Below, piece by piece: positions 24,663 to 32,551 of a DNA stretch of 64,000 bases. This DNA comes from Agathobacter sp. (GTDB lineage Bacteria > Bacillota > Clostridia > Lachnospirales > Lachnospiraceae). The position numbers and the translations under genes are program-made. Numbering within the stretch: the first letter of the stretch is position 1; every line of letters begins with the position of its first letter. The stretch lies in the NCBI GenBank assembly GCA_017409825.1, contig JAFQRZ010000005.1, forward strand, positions 32,502 to 96,501. The letters are read 5' to 3'. Below the pieces are notes generated by a model. The model saw only the letters and a program-made list of their open reading frames with translations, was not told where the DNA came from and ran no database searches.

Positions 24663-25502
24663 ATGTGTGAAGAAATAAGGATGCGAAACTGGTATTTGGA
24701 ACCAATGCGAATAGAAGGGCACTATTCCTGCAATGGAGTATTAATAAGTTCGAGTGAGAAGGGGCGTGTAAAAGGAGGCGTCGTGGGAGAAATAACACCC
24801 ATAGAGGGAGGGTTTGCTATGTTGTCTCCGAAAAAAAGACAGCGATACATATGCAAAATAGAAGATGTATTGCTGAGTAAGTTGGAGACCACCAAGCAGG
24901 TGTTAGAGATAAAAGATATAGATAGTTCTTCTCTAGAGAATGCTTCAAAATTGGTGGAAGAGAGAATAGAACAAAAGAAAAAGGAAGTACAAACATTTTT
25001 GCAAGATAACGATTTGTATCTGGAGTTTTGTGGCGAGTGGCTGCAATACTGTTTTGTGAAACGAAATGGATTGATATATCATGCAGATACTTCGTCTAGC
25101 ATTACAGATTATAGCGAAGAAGTTATAGCATATATGAATGCAAACTGTTGGCTTCAGTGTGTGGATTTTCAAAATGAGGATGCATGCAGTTATACGATGC
25201 ATTTTGCATATTTTATGGATAGAAAGGGGAAAATGGATAGTCTGCATATTTTGAATATGTGGGAAGGATTACAAAATGTTTATATCAAACAAAGCTGTTC
25301 CGTTGTTTTCACGGTATACGGATTTGAAAAAAATATAGTTTTTCGTCCAGAAGAAGAGGGTGTGAAAAAAGTAGTAGCGGGAAAAGAAAATTACAGAGGC
25401 AGAATAAGTATGTATAAGAGTGCAATAAAGGCACTCGAAGAGGAAGCGGAATATTATTTACGAAAGGAAGAGATGAAGAATGGGAACTTATGTAGTGGGT
25501 GA
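24663..25502 (+). CDS. Hypothetical protein, 279 aa
   Basis: I do not recognise the family. It is a soluble protein, MCEEIRMRNWYLEPMRIEGH at the start, with a charged helical middle (residues about 85-115, KLVEERIEQKKKEVQTFLQD) and a Cys/aromatic-rich C-terminal half (FCGEWLQYCFVKRNGLIYHA, ANCWLQCVDFQNEDACSY). No signal peptide. ATG 24663 follows AAAGGAGGAAAGAGT. It overlaps the phosphatase gene downstream by 23 bp, a strong sign of coupled translation, so it may be a regulator or substrate of that phosphatase. Confidence 0.75.
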   Translation: MCEEIRMRNWYLEPMRIEGHYSCNGVLISSSEKGRVKGGVVGEITPIEGGFAMLSPKKRQRYICKIEDVLLSKLETTKQVLEIKDIDSSSLENASKLVEERIEQKKKEVQTFLQDNDLYLEFCGEWLQYCFVKRNGLIYHADTSSSITDYSEEVIAYMNANCWLQCVDFQNEDACSYTMHFAYFMDRKGKMDSLHILNMWEGLQNVYIKQSCSVVFTVYGFEKNIVFRPEEEGVKKVVAGKENYRGRISMYKSAIKALEEEAEYYLRKEEMKNGNLCSG

Positions 25503-26250
25503 TATCCATGGACATTTTGATGAATTGATGTCTTTAAAAGAGAAAATTGAAAACTTAGACCCAGATGCAGTGTTTATTTTGGTGGGAGATATTTTGGATC
25601 GTGGTCCTAAGTCACTGGAAATGATTCGATGGGCGATGGAACATATTTCGAAGGATGGAAAGTATAGAATGGTTCTTGGCAACCATGAGGATTTGAAGAT
25701 TGAGTGGTGGAAAAAGTATAAGAGAAATCGATGCGAAAATGAGCAGTATGGTTTTCATAAATTTTTAATCAAAGGAGAAGTATCAGAGTCAGAGGTAGAG
25801 GCGATGATAGAATTCTTCGAATCTTTACCAATCGTTATCGAAATGGATGTACAGACAAAAGAAAAAGAGCAGCATTATATCATCGCTCATGCGGGAATGT
25901 GTTCGGATTTTTTGACAGAGGATGGTCATTTCATTTATCAAATGTTGGAACGTGAGTCGTGGTTACGATATGGGGAAGAAGAAACGGGTGTTGAACCTAG
26001 AATGCATATCTTATGGAACCGAAATTTCTGGGGTAATTTGTGGAAGCAAGATACCATATTTGTGCATGGTCATACTCCAACTTGTGTGAATGATTTGACC
26101 ATACGTGGTGCAGTCCCAGGAAGGATTGATTTCAAAAAAAAAGATATTAATGTAGATTGCGGCATACATATATACGACAAATATCGCAATTTGGCAGCGA
26201 TCCGATTAGAGGATTTAGAAGAGATTTATCTTTGGGAGAATGGAGAATAA
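25480..26250 (+). CDS. PPP-family metallophosphoesterase (protein phosphatase-like)
   Basis: A 256-aa phosphatase of the PPP fold, related to bacteriophage lambda phosphatase, PrpA/PrpB and diadenosine tetraphosphatase. All metal motifs are present: GDIHGHFDE (7-15), GDILDRGPKS (36-45), LGNHED (66-71), IIAHAGM and FVHGHTPT. It could dephosphorylate proteins or cleave dinucleotide polyphosphates; the sequence does not decide. It overlaps the unknown upstream gene by 23 bp and is followed after 3 bp by a second metallophosphoesterase, a rare tandem. Confidence 0.88.
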   Translation: MGTYVVGDIHGHFDELMSLKEKIENLDPDAVFILVGDILDRGPKSLEMIRWAMEHISKDGKYRMVLGNHEDLKIEWWKKYKRNRCENEQYGFHKFLIKGEVSESEVEAMIEFFESLPIVIEMDVQTKEKEQHYIIAHAGMCSDFLTEDGHFIYQMLERESWLRYGEEETGVEPRMHILWNRNFWGNLWKQDTIFVHGHTPTCVNDLTIRGAVPGRIDFKKKDINVDCGIHIYDKYRNLAAIRLEDLEEIYLWENGE

Positions 26251-26253
26251 AAT

Positions 26254-27351
26254 ATGAATTATTATATTAGCGACCTGCATTTGGGACATAACAATGTCAT
26301 TCGATTTGACGATCGTCCTTTCAGAGATGTGGAGGAGATGGATGAAACACTTATTGAGAATTGGAATCGCAAAGTAAAAGAGGAAGATCATGTATATATC
26401 ATAGGAGATTTTTGTTACCACAATGAGAAGCTTGAAGAATGGTATCTAGAACAACTAAAGGGCAGAAAACATCTTGTGATTGGCAATCATGATAAGAAAT
26501 TATTGGAAAATGCAAAAGCAATGGCACATTTCGAGTCGGTGGACAAGATGATGCATGTTTCGGATGGTGGTAAGGAGATTTGCCTTTGTCATTTTCCGAT
26601 TACTGAGTGGGATGGATTTTATAAAGGCAGTTGGCATATTTATGGGCACATTCATTGGAAAAAGAATGAAGCATTTGTTCATTTAAAATCGTATGATAAG
26701 GCATTAAATGCTTCGGCGTGTATCAATCAGTATGCTCCTTGCACAATAGATGAACTGATAGAGAATAATCAGATATTTAAAAAATCGTATGCTGTGAGCT
26801 GTATGCCGACATATTTGCCAACGGAAGATATTTGGGCAGTAAATACAGCACATGGAGTAGAGTGCGGAAGTATAAATTATGTTCTTAGTGAGTTTGGAGA
26901 AACGGGGCTGGTGTATCACTTTAATGATTGTTATCATCCAGAACCACAGAACCCAGGCCATGTACATGGTTTTGATGCAGTACTTGTAGCATTGGTGGAA
27001 GATTATAAAAATTTTTCTATCGAACATTTTCAGGCGGAGTATAGTGCACAGGAACTAGAAATGATACGAAAGGTACAGGAACGTTTACGGAGGATGGGGA
27101 AAAGTAGGAGAGTTTGTTTCCAGGAGTTTCATCGTGTTATGCAGAAATTAATCATAGAAAAGTTTCCTAGTGCAGAGTTTCGGATTGTAAAAGGTGGAGA
27201 TTTTATTCAGGATGGAATAATGGAAGTTTGTCAAGGTGAAAAGAAAATTAGATATAAGCCGGCTGAATTATATCAGAAAGGCTATGAGAGTAATGATTTT
27301 GAGGGTGTGATAAGTGAGTTTTTGGAGTTGTGCTCTCGAGAATTTGAGTAG
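26254..27351 (+). CDS. Metallophosphoesterase fused to an unknown C-terminal domain
   Basis: The first about 165 residues are a calcineurin-like phosphoesterase: YISDLHLGHNNVIRFDDRPF, IIGDFCYH, VIGNHDKK, LCHFPITEWDG and YGHIHWKK. Such domains usually occur as separate 160-180-aa proteins. About 195 further residues form a domain I do not recognise, with an N-terminal Cys-containing part (AVSCMPTYLPTEDIWAVN, VECGSINYVLSEFGE) and a helical, basic end (MIRKVQERLRRMGKSRRVCF). The SD is GGAGAATAAAAT. Located 3 bp after the PPP phosphatase, it probably acts in the same pathway. Confidence 0.82.
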   Translation: MNYYISDLHLGHNNVIRFDDRPFRDVEEMDETLIENWNRKVKEEDHVYIIGDFCYHNEKLEEWYLEQLKGRKHLVIGNHDKKLLENAKAMAHFESVDKMMHVSDGGKEICLCHFPITEWDGFYKGSWHIYGHIHWKKNEAFVHLKSYDKALNASACINQYAPCTIDELIENNQIFKKSYAVSCMPTYLPTEDIWAVNTAHGVECGSINYVLSEFGETGLVYHFNDCYHPEPQNPGHVHGFDAVLVALVEDYKNFSIEHFQAEYSAQELEMIRKVQERLRRMGKSRRVCFQEFHRVMQKLIIEKFPSAEFRIVKGGDFIQDGIMEVCQGEKKIRYKPAELYQKGYESNDFEGVISEFLELCSREFE

Positions 27352-27369
27352 ATTTGTAAGGAGTAATCA

Positions 27370-27651
27370 ATGAAAAAAGAGAGATATTCAGCAAAACAAT
27401 TATGTGCAATGTATCGGAATAAATATATTGCAGTAAATCATATATCGAAGAATAAGGATAACCTTATAATTGGTGCAGAAATAGTAAAGGTGTATGATAC
27501 TTTGGATGATTGCAAACAGAATATTGCAGAAATTAAGTTCTTGAAAGCAATACATAAAGACGATTATGATATTATTTATGGTGACTATCGAGATTATGTA
27601 ACGAAAAGAACGAGTGTGGATTTAGATGCGTTTGTTCCGTTGGTTTATTGA
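27370..27651 (+). CDS. Hypothetical protein, 93 aa
   Basis: A small soluble protein starting MKKERYSAKQLCAMYRNKYI, rich in Lys, Asp and Tyr, without membrane segments. I do not recognise it. It has an SD (AAGGAG) and follows the phosphoesterase gene by 18 bp, so it is likely the last gene of that operon. The 111 bp after it hold the next promoter. Confidence 0.65.
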   Translation: MKKERYSAKQLCAMYRNKYIAVNHISKNKDNLIIGAEIVKVYDTLDDCKQNIAEIKFLKAIHKDDYDIIYGDYRDYVTKRTSVDLDAFVPLVY

Positions 27652-27704
27652 TTTATGTGTAGGTGATAGGATTGATGTGGATTGGCCTTTGCATACTTTT
27701 TGAT

Positions 27705-27733
27705 TTGAAAAAGTTTTATTTTTGTGTTATAAG
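27705..27733 (+). promoter_or_regulatory. Promoter of the 195-aa hypothetical gene
   Basis: TTGAAA (27705-27710), 17 bp, TATAAG (27728-27733). It is preceded by CATACTTTTTGA, a partial match to the element before 24663, 30767 and 33538. Confidence 0.6.
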
Positions 27734-27762
27734 TAGGATACATCATTAAGGAGGTATTTAAT

Positions 27763-28350
27763 ATGAATTATGTAAAACAGTTTTATAATTTAATGACAAG
27801 AGAAGATTTCAAATGTGCAGGTATTACAGAAAGAATCACTATGGTAAAAAGAGAAATATATGAACCAAACTTCTATAAGGGCACGAGTGATGGATGGGAT
27901 CATACTTGGAACCATACGAAAAAATTAGTAGAAGAATTGGTGCAATGTGAAGTTCGGACATCAAGAGTGTTGCATACATATACATTGAGTTCTAAGTCAA
28001 AATGGTCTACGGTTCACTATGCAAATATTGGAGAAGTAGAGCATAATTCAGAATTCATAAAATTATTAAATGTAATACTTCCTTTGTGGGGAGAAAAGAT
28101 ATCTATGGAAGCAGCATATCTATCACATGAGGTAAAGGAGGGGACGCCTATAGAAGAATCGATTATACGTTTTGGACATGTAAAAACGGAATATGCAAGT
28201 CAGCTGGGAGAATCAGAAAATAAATCTACTCTTTTTATTCAAATCAATAGTTATGATCAAGTATATAATGGAAAAGATAGCTATGCACCAAGTGATTATT
28301 CAGGGGAGAATAAGACGGTAACTGAAGTGCTTGAGATTATTGCATACTAA
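27763..28350 (+). CDS. Hypothetical protein, 195 aa
   Basis: I do not recognise this protein. It begins MNYVKQFYNLMTREDFKCAG and contains His/Trp-rich GTSDGWDHTWNHTKKLVEEL near residues 47-66 and an acidic C-terminal half. No signal peptide or membrane helix. AAGGAGG precedes ATG 27763. It has its own promoter and is followed by an independent promoter, so it appears monocistronic within the island. Confidence 0.7.
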   Translation: MNYVKQFYNLMTREDFKCAGITERITMVKREIYEPNFYKGTSDGWDHTWNHTKKLVEELVQCEVRTSRVLHTYTLSSKSKWSTVHYANIGEVEHNSEFIKLLNVILPLWGEKISMEAAYLSHEVKEGTPIEESIIRFGHVKTEYASQLGESENKSTLFIQINSYDQVYNGKDSYAPSDYSGENKTVTEVLEIIAY

Positions 28351-28357
28351 CTTTTGG

Positions 28358-28389
28358 GACTCTGTGTGATATAATGATTGCACGGAGTC
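28358..28389 (+). promoter_or_regulatory. Promoter -10 within an inverted repeat upstream of the 762-aa gene
   Basis: GACTCTGTG (28358-28366) and CACGGAGTC (28381-28389) form a 9-bp dyad with one G-T position. TATAAT (28370-28375) lies between the arms. Here the ribosome binding site (GGGAGG near 28405) is outside the dyad, so this looks like an operator rather than a translation block. Confidence 0.5.
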
Positions 28390-28417
28390 TATTTATTATG
28401 GTCAGGGAGGAAACATA

Positions 28418-30706
28418 ATGGCAAAGGAAGAAGTAAAGATTGGGCAGTTACCGAGAGATTTAAATGCCATTCGCGATACCATGAGAGATATTTGCCTGAG
28501 AGGATATCGGGAACGAAAATATTTTGAGCGAATTGGTATAGGCTTAAGTAATTATGATAATCAAAGAAATCAAATAGAATATTTGTTAAATGAAACAGAG
28601 GCATTAAATGAGCTGAGGTTTATAAATCAACCAATGGAATGGCAAGATAATCCATTAGCACAGCTGTTTTGTCAAACGATTCCAAATGTACAAGATTTTT
28701 TCTATTCCTATGCACTTTTGAATTATCTAAGCTGTATAGAGGATGATAAGGCGACGATAGGATATATTAAGGATAAACTCGATGAGGAGTGTCAACAAGA
28801 AAAAGAGTTTGAATGCCAGCAGATTAAAAGAAAATTAGAGAATTTGGAAAAACAGCTTCAAATAACTGGAAATGGAAGAGGCGATAGTAAAAGCTGGACA
28901 TTGAATCCGCCTATATGGGAATTGGATGATGAGAATAGATTTTCTTATAATGAGCTGATAAAATTGTATGATTATGTTTGTTTTTTGGCTGGAACAATGC
29001 CTTTTGAACTGCCGTTTTATCTCTTGAAAAAGAATATCGAATTATGGATGGAAAGAGAATATAAAGCAGAATTTGAGAAACATGAAAAAGAGATGTTTTT
29101 GTTCCAACATAGAAACCAAACTAATGTGTTGGATAGTGAAATAATATATGCCCTTCTGATGTGGAAAAAGAAATCTCAGAAGGATGTAATGATTTTTTAT
29201 AATACGAATTCATATGAATATGGAGAACTTTTGCACGAGGGAAGGCAAATAAAAATAGAGCAAAAGGGAAAAAGGGGGGAAAAGACAGGATACCGACCAT
29301 TACTTTTGAATTTAGAAAAATTGGAATATGATTGTCACACGGGTATCCTAAAAGCATTAAACAAAATAGGTGAAATGGATGAATTCGATGTATTATTGCC
29401 AAGAAATATTATGCTATACACATCCAGTGAGAAGAAGGTAGATAAAAACCAAATTTTATTGAATTGGAAAAAGGAGGAGCCTTCTGAATTGAAGATGGCT
29501 TTTCATACGTTGAATAATGTGTATTTTGAACGACTTATCAAGTTGACATTTAACTATATGAAGGATACGTGGACGAAAGAAGAATTGATTAACAATCTCT
29601 TTAAAGGAGATGAATATTGGTATACAGAAATTTTCGATAGAGTGATTCGATGTAAAGCAGAGTGTGAAAAAAAACCACGGAAAACAAAAGACTTGCAAAA
29701 AGAAGAAAAAGCAAAAAGAGAAAAAAAAGTAAGTGTAGCTCTTTTTGAAGAAAATGGGGATAAGTATTCATGGAAAATTAAACCGGATTATAAATTATTT
29801 TATACACCAAGACTCGCATTAGAAGCATTAAAGAGCATTCCAGAAATTCATCAGTTTACCTCTCTTTTTTTAGAAGATGATATTGTGGAGAAAATAAAGA
29901 AATGTACAGAGGGATTTGAATCGACCTGGAATATCAACGATATTGTATTGGTAAATTCCAAAGAGGGGAATTTGTCCCGAGAAGAAAAAAATGTATTTGT
30001 GAAAACTTTAATAAAAAAATTTAGAGCGAAACAATTTATTTTCGATAAACAAAGCAAAAAGTATTATCCACTTCGTTTACAATATTCGATTTATAAAGAT
30101 GAATTTCGTGTATTGGCAAGAAAAGTTGGGTCGGATGAATTAAAAATGCTTTCGCAAGAAAACCTTGATATCAGCCGAGCAGCACTTGAAAATACGAACT
30201 TGGTAAAATCAAGTAGGACATATAAAAATGAGTTGGATAAATATATGCGGAAAATGCATTTTAAATTGAAAATGTGCTTAAAAGTGGAAGGTGTGCTTGA
30301 TGTAAATTGGAAATGTTTGTATGATGCAATGGAGAAACTTGAAAAGAGTTTAGAAGAGATAGAGGAAACTGAAGATAATAGAGAGCAAATTTCCAAATTA
30401 AAGGAAGCGCTAAAGAAGAAGGAAGAGATAAAATCAATCGAAATGAAGTATAAGAAAGAGACACTTACAGAAGATATGCCGTTTGATGTTGCAGAATTGG
30501 ACAATATTCTTTCGGATGGCTGGATGAATCTCTTAGCTGCCTATAAACATGAGACACACTACACATTCGCAAAACCAGGTGAAAAGTCAGGTGAATTTGA
30601 TGTAACACTTTGGTATTGGTATGAAGATGAAAATGAAATCATAGAAGAATTTAAAAGTTTTAATTCCGCTTTTAAGATGGTAGACCTCGAAACGAATATT
30701 CTATAG
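28418..30706 (+). CDS. Large hypothetical protein, 762 aa, with WYL-like segment
   Basis: A soluble, highly charged protein with no recognised overall family. The N-terminal 150 residues are helical and end in a predicted coiled coil (EECQQEKEFECQQIKRKLEN). Residues about 420-450 are very basic (KKPRKTKDLQKEEKAKREKK). Around residues 540-590, KKYYPLRLQYSIYKDEFRVL followed by SQENLDIS resembles the beta-rich WYL ligand-binding domain of defence-associated regulators; this is weak inference. Another coiled coil lies near residues 625-690, and the C-terminus is acidic. The SD is GGGAGG. The following gene's promoter begins 4 bp after the stop. Confidence 0.75.
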   Translation: MAKEEVKIGQLPRDLNAIRDTMRDICLRGYRERKYFERIGIGLSNYDNQRNQIEYLLNETEALNELRFINQPMEWQDNPLAQLFCQTIPNVQDFFYSYALLNYLSCIEDDKATIGYIKDKLDEECQQEKEFECQQIKRKLENLEKQLQITGNGRGDSKSWTLNPPIWELDDENRFSYNELIKLYDYVCFLAGTMPFELPFYLLKKNIELWMEREYKAEFEKHEKEMFLFQHRNQTNVLDSEIIYALLMWKKKSQKDVMIFYNTNSYEYGELLHEGRQIKIEQKGKRGEKTGYRPLLLNLEKLEYDCHTGILKALNKIGEMDEFDVLLPRNIMLYTSSEKKVDKNQILLNWKKEEPSELKMAFHTLNNVYFERLIKLTFNYMKDTWTKEELINNLFKGDEYWYTEIFDRVIRCKAECEKKPRKTKDLQKEEKAKREKKVSVALFEENGDKYSWKIKPDYKLFYTPRLALEALKSIPEIHQFTSLFLEDDIVEKIKKCTEGFESTWNINDIVLVNSKEGNLSREEKNVFVKTLIKKFRAKQFIFDKQSKKYYPLRLQYSIYKDEFRVLARKVGSDELKMLSQENLDISRAALENTNLVKSSRTYKNELDKYMRKMHFKLKMCLKVEGVLDVNWKCLYDAMEKLEKSLEEIEETEDNREQISKLKEALKKKEEIKSIEMKYKKETLTEDMPFDVAELDNILSDGWMNLLAAYKHETHYTFAKPGEKSGEFDVTLWYWYEDENEIIEEFKSFNSAFKMVDLETNIL

Positions 30707-30709
30707 TTT

Positions 30710-30761
30710 TTGAAAATGGCATAACCTCCTTTGTGATAGACTAATATCACAAAGGAGGTTA
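30710..30761 (+). promoter_or_regulatory. Promoter in a 17-bp inverted repeat that holds the ribosome binding site
   Basis: TAACCTCCTTTGTGATA (30722-30738) pairs perfectly with TATCACAAAGGAGGTTA (30745-30761); the loop is 6 bases. The SD AGGAGG is in the right arm. TTGAAA at 30710-30715 belongs to CTATAGTTTTTGAAAATG, and TAGACT (30737-30742) is a -10 candidate 21 bp away. Read-through mRNA would hide the SD in the stem; mRNA started at this promoter would lack the left arm. Confidence 0.7.
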
Positions 30762-30766
30762 ATTTT

Positions 30767-31732
30767 ATGGAACAAAAAGAAGAACGTTTAGGTGCATTCG
30801 TGCTACGCCGAGGAAGAGAATTATTTGGAGATGTCTTTATCGCTGAAAGTAGCGAACATGAGATGCCGAAGTTTGTAGTTCGAGAGATTCTAGGCAAGCA
30901 TGAGAAAACAAGTGTCGTGGAAATGCAAATCATGCAGTATGCAGATGGGACAGAGGTCTTTGTAAGTGAGGGTGGAGGCTTTTTGCGAAAGGAAGTCTTG
31001 CAAGAATTACAGAAGAAAGGAAAGTGCAAAATCGGTATTCGGAACAATCGAGTTGGGATTCGCGAGAAATATGTGACTCCGGTAGGGGAATGGTTGCGAG
31101 TGAATTATTTTTCTACCGAAGAGAAAACGTGTGTGGAATGTTTTTTGACAGAGTTGAGTGAACTTCGCAAATCGACGCGAGAAGATGTTTGCTATCCAGA
31201 GGTAAAGCAGAAGGACCTTTGTGCAATCGTTTGGAAGATTGTGAATGATACGTTTAATAGTGATATGTTAGAGGTATTAAAGACAGAGTATTTTCCAAGT
31301 TTTGATACAAAAGAAAAAATTAATTACGCATTATTTACTATTTGGATACGGGATGATTTTTTTGTACAGGTAAGAATTTTCCCAGATTATCAGGAATTTG
31401 TATGTCAAAGACCAGGAAGATTTTGGAGAAAATATGATCGTAGTAAGTTGTCTGTAGAAATGTGGAAAAGCTATGATTCCAAGATGAGGGAGTACGAAAA
31501 AGAATTAGGCAATGGATTAAGTAAGATTGACGAAAGAAGTGTTTTAATGCGAGGTGGAGATATGGAATTTCCATATATTCAAATTGGAGAAGTACGGACT
31601 TCAAACCCGAAGGCAGTGGAGTATTTATGCAAATTTATGTATCAAAAAGCGGACTCACAGTCGTTGTGGCGTGAACTTAGGAAAGATACCAATTATGTAG
31701 AACAGAGAGAACGATATCTGCACTTTTACTAA
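30767..31732 (+). CDS. Unknown-family protein, 321 aa (paralog A)
   Basis: Not a family I recognise, but clearly homologous along its length to the 337-aa protein at 33538. Shared segments include GIRNNR, VGEW-RV-YFST, VW-VND-FN, TEY-P-FD and the strongest block I-RDDFFVQVRIFPDYQEFVCQ then RPGRFWR (residues about 197-225), followed by QIGEVRTS near the C-terminus. No membrane segment or signal peptide. The many conserved Asp, Arg, Trp and Cys residues in one block suggest an active or binding site. The SD lies in a hairpin described separately. Confidence 0.75.
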   Translation: MEQKEERLGAFVLRRGRELFGDVFIAESSEHEMPKFVVREILGKHEKTSVVEMQIMQYADGTEVFVSEGGGFLRKEVLQELQKKGKCKIGIRNNRVGIREKYVTPVGEWLRVNYFSTEEKTCVECFLTELSELRKSTREDVCYPEVKQKDLCAIVWKIVNDTFNSDMLEVLKTEYFPSFDTKEKINYALFTIWIRDDFFVQVRIFPDYQEFVCQRPGRFWRKYDRSKLSVEMWKSYDSKMREYEKELGNGLSKIDERSVLMRGGDMEFPYIQIGEVRTSNPKAVEYLCKFMYQKADSQSLWRELRKDTNYVEQRERYLHFY

Positions 31733-31742
31733 AAACAAAAAT

Positions 31743-31758
31743 AAGCCCCAATGGGCCT
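31743..31758. terminator. Bidirectional terminator between convergent genes
   Basis: AAGCCC (31743-31748) and GGGCCT (31753-31758) form a short stem with a 4-base loop. The plus side is followed by ATTCTTTTTC and the minus side by ATTTTTGTTTT. It serves paralog A and the minus-strand RHH gene, whose stop lies in it. Confidence 0.7.
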
Positions 31759-31927
31759 ATTCTTTTTCATCTGCGTCACGCTCTTTCAAACTTTCCAAGC
31801 CAAGTCGAATCAGTTCGACTGTAGCAGCGGAGCGGCTGTTATATCGGTTTTCAAAACGATAGTCATCTATCTGGCGTAGCAAATCGTCGTCTACGGTAAT
31901 ACAGTATCTTGGATTTTGTGTTGGCAT
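31757..31927 (-). CDS. Small ribbon-helix-helix (CopG/Arc-type) protein, 56 aa
   Basis: A minus-strand gene of 56 codons starting MPTQNPRYCITVDDDLLRQI. The pattern is a short beta strand (RYCITVDDD), helix A (LLRQIDDYRFENRY), the turn NSRSAA and helix B (TVELIRLGLESLKER), as in dimeric ribbon-helix-helix repressors. GAGGTGAAAAATT supplies the SD and a TTTACA-N17-TATAAT promoter precedes it. It faces away from another RHH-like gene at 32075, so the two probably regulate the shared control region, for example as antitoxin or autoregulator. Confidence 0.8.
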   Translation of the reverse strand: MPTQNPRYCITVDDDLLRQIDDYRFENRYNSRSAATVELIRLGLESLKERDADEKE

Positions 31928-31948
31928 AATTTTTCACCTCGTTTTTCT

Positions 31949-31977
31949 ATTATATCGTAGAAACGTGGGTCTGTAAA
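31949..31977 (-). promoter_or_regulatory. Promoter of the minus-strand RHH gene
   Basis: On the minus strand TTTACA (31977-31972), 17 bp, TATAAT (31954-31949). It is only 20 bp from the divergent promoter at 31998, so a protein bound between them could control both. Confidence 0.7.
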
Positions 31978-31997
31978 TATCAAGAAATGGAAAAATA

Positions 31998-32054
31998 TTG
32001 ACAGAGAGTAGGTTGCGGATTATAATTTTAGCAAAGGTTCATCAGTGATGAACC
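31998..32054 (+). promoter_or_regulatory. Promoter and leader hairpin of the plus-strand RHH operon
   Basis: TTGACA (31998-32003), 17 bp, TATAAT (32021-32026), a consensus promoter. The leader holds GGTTCATC (32036-32043) / GATGAACC (32047-32054), a perfect 8-bp dyad with a 3-base loop, close to the expected transcription start, and a likely operator. Confidence 0.75.
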
Positions 32055-32074
32055 GAGAGGAGAGGATACATACG

Positions 32075-32224
32075 ATGAATGAAATTAAGGTGTCATTATC
32101 ACCAGAATTGGAAGCAGAGATTGACCGATTGGAAGCAGAATATCTTGGTGAGATTTCTAGGGAGGAAATTTGCAAAATGCTACTTCAAATGGGATTAGAA
32201 AAGGCACGAGAAAATGGTATGTAA
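32075..32224 (+). CDS. Small ribbon-helix-helix-like protein, 49 aa
   Basis: A 49-aa protein: beta strand (MNEIKVSLSP), helix (ELEAEIDRLEAEY), turn (LGEISRE) and helix (EICKMLLQMGLEKARENG). This fits a ribbon-helix-helix DNA-binding protein, and it resembles in layout the divergent gene at 31757-31927 without close identity. AGAGGAGAGG supplies the SD. The Cys-rich membrane protein gene starts 26 bp later, so it heads a four-gene operon. Confidence 0.75.
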   Translation: MNEIKVSLSPELEAEIDRLEAEYLGEISREEICKMLLQMGLEKARENGM

Positions 32225-32250
32225 AAAGAAAAAGAAGGGAGAACAAAGAG

Positions 32251-32541
32251 ATGGCACAGTGTCCATTATATGAATGGTGGCCGGCGGATGGAGGTTATCC
32301 TGCAGAGCATCATTGTCATCATGAAAGAAAGGCGATGTTTGACCAGAATAAGTTGAATTATTATTGCTTTAATAATTGTACGGAATGTTGGAGATATCAG
32401 CAAAAATATGGTCGAAGAGACCCAAGTACGATTCCACCAACGCGAATGATTTATCGAGAAAAAAAGGGCGGAGGCCTGGGTACACTCTTTATTATTGGTT
32501 TTATAGTATGGGCTGTTATTAAATATTTAGGAATTTTATAG
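32251..32541 (+). CDS. Cys-rich small protein with C-terminal membrane anchor, 96 aa
   Basis: The N-terminal part (residues 1-70) is rich in Cys, His and Trp (MAQCPLYEWWPADGGYPAEH, CHHERK, YYCFNNCTECWRYQQKYGRR), suggesting metal binding or disulfides. The last 22 residues after a Gly-rich turn (GGGLGTLFIIGFIVWAVIKY, then LGIL) form one membrane helix. No signal peptide, so the Cys-rich part probably faces the cytoplasm as a tail-anchored protein. ATG 32251 is preceded by AAGGGAG; the longer frame from 32170 overlaps the RHH gene. The gene at 33209 has the same design. Confidence 0.72.
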   Translation: MAQCPLYEWWPADGGYPAEHHCHHERKAMFDQNKLNYYCFNNCTECWRYQQKYGRRDPSTIPPTRMIYREKKGGGLGTLFIIGFIVWAVIKYLGIL

Positions 32542-32551
32542 GAGAGAAAAG

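Noticed and set aside
30722-30761. 17-bp stem-loop considered as a terminator of the 762-aa gene
   Set aside because: No T-run follows, and the right arm is the ribosome binding site of the next gene, so a regulatory role fits better.
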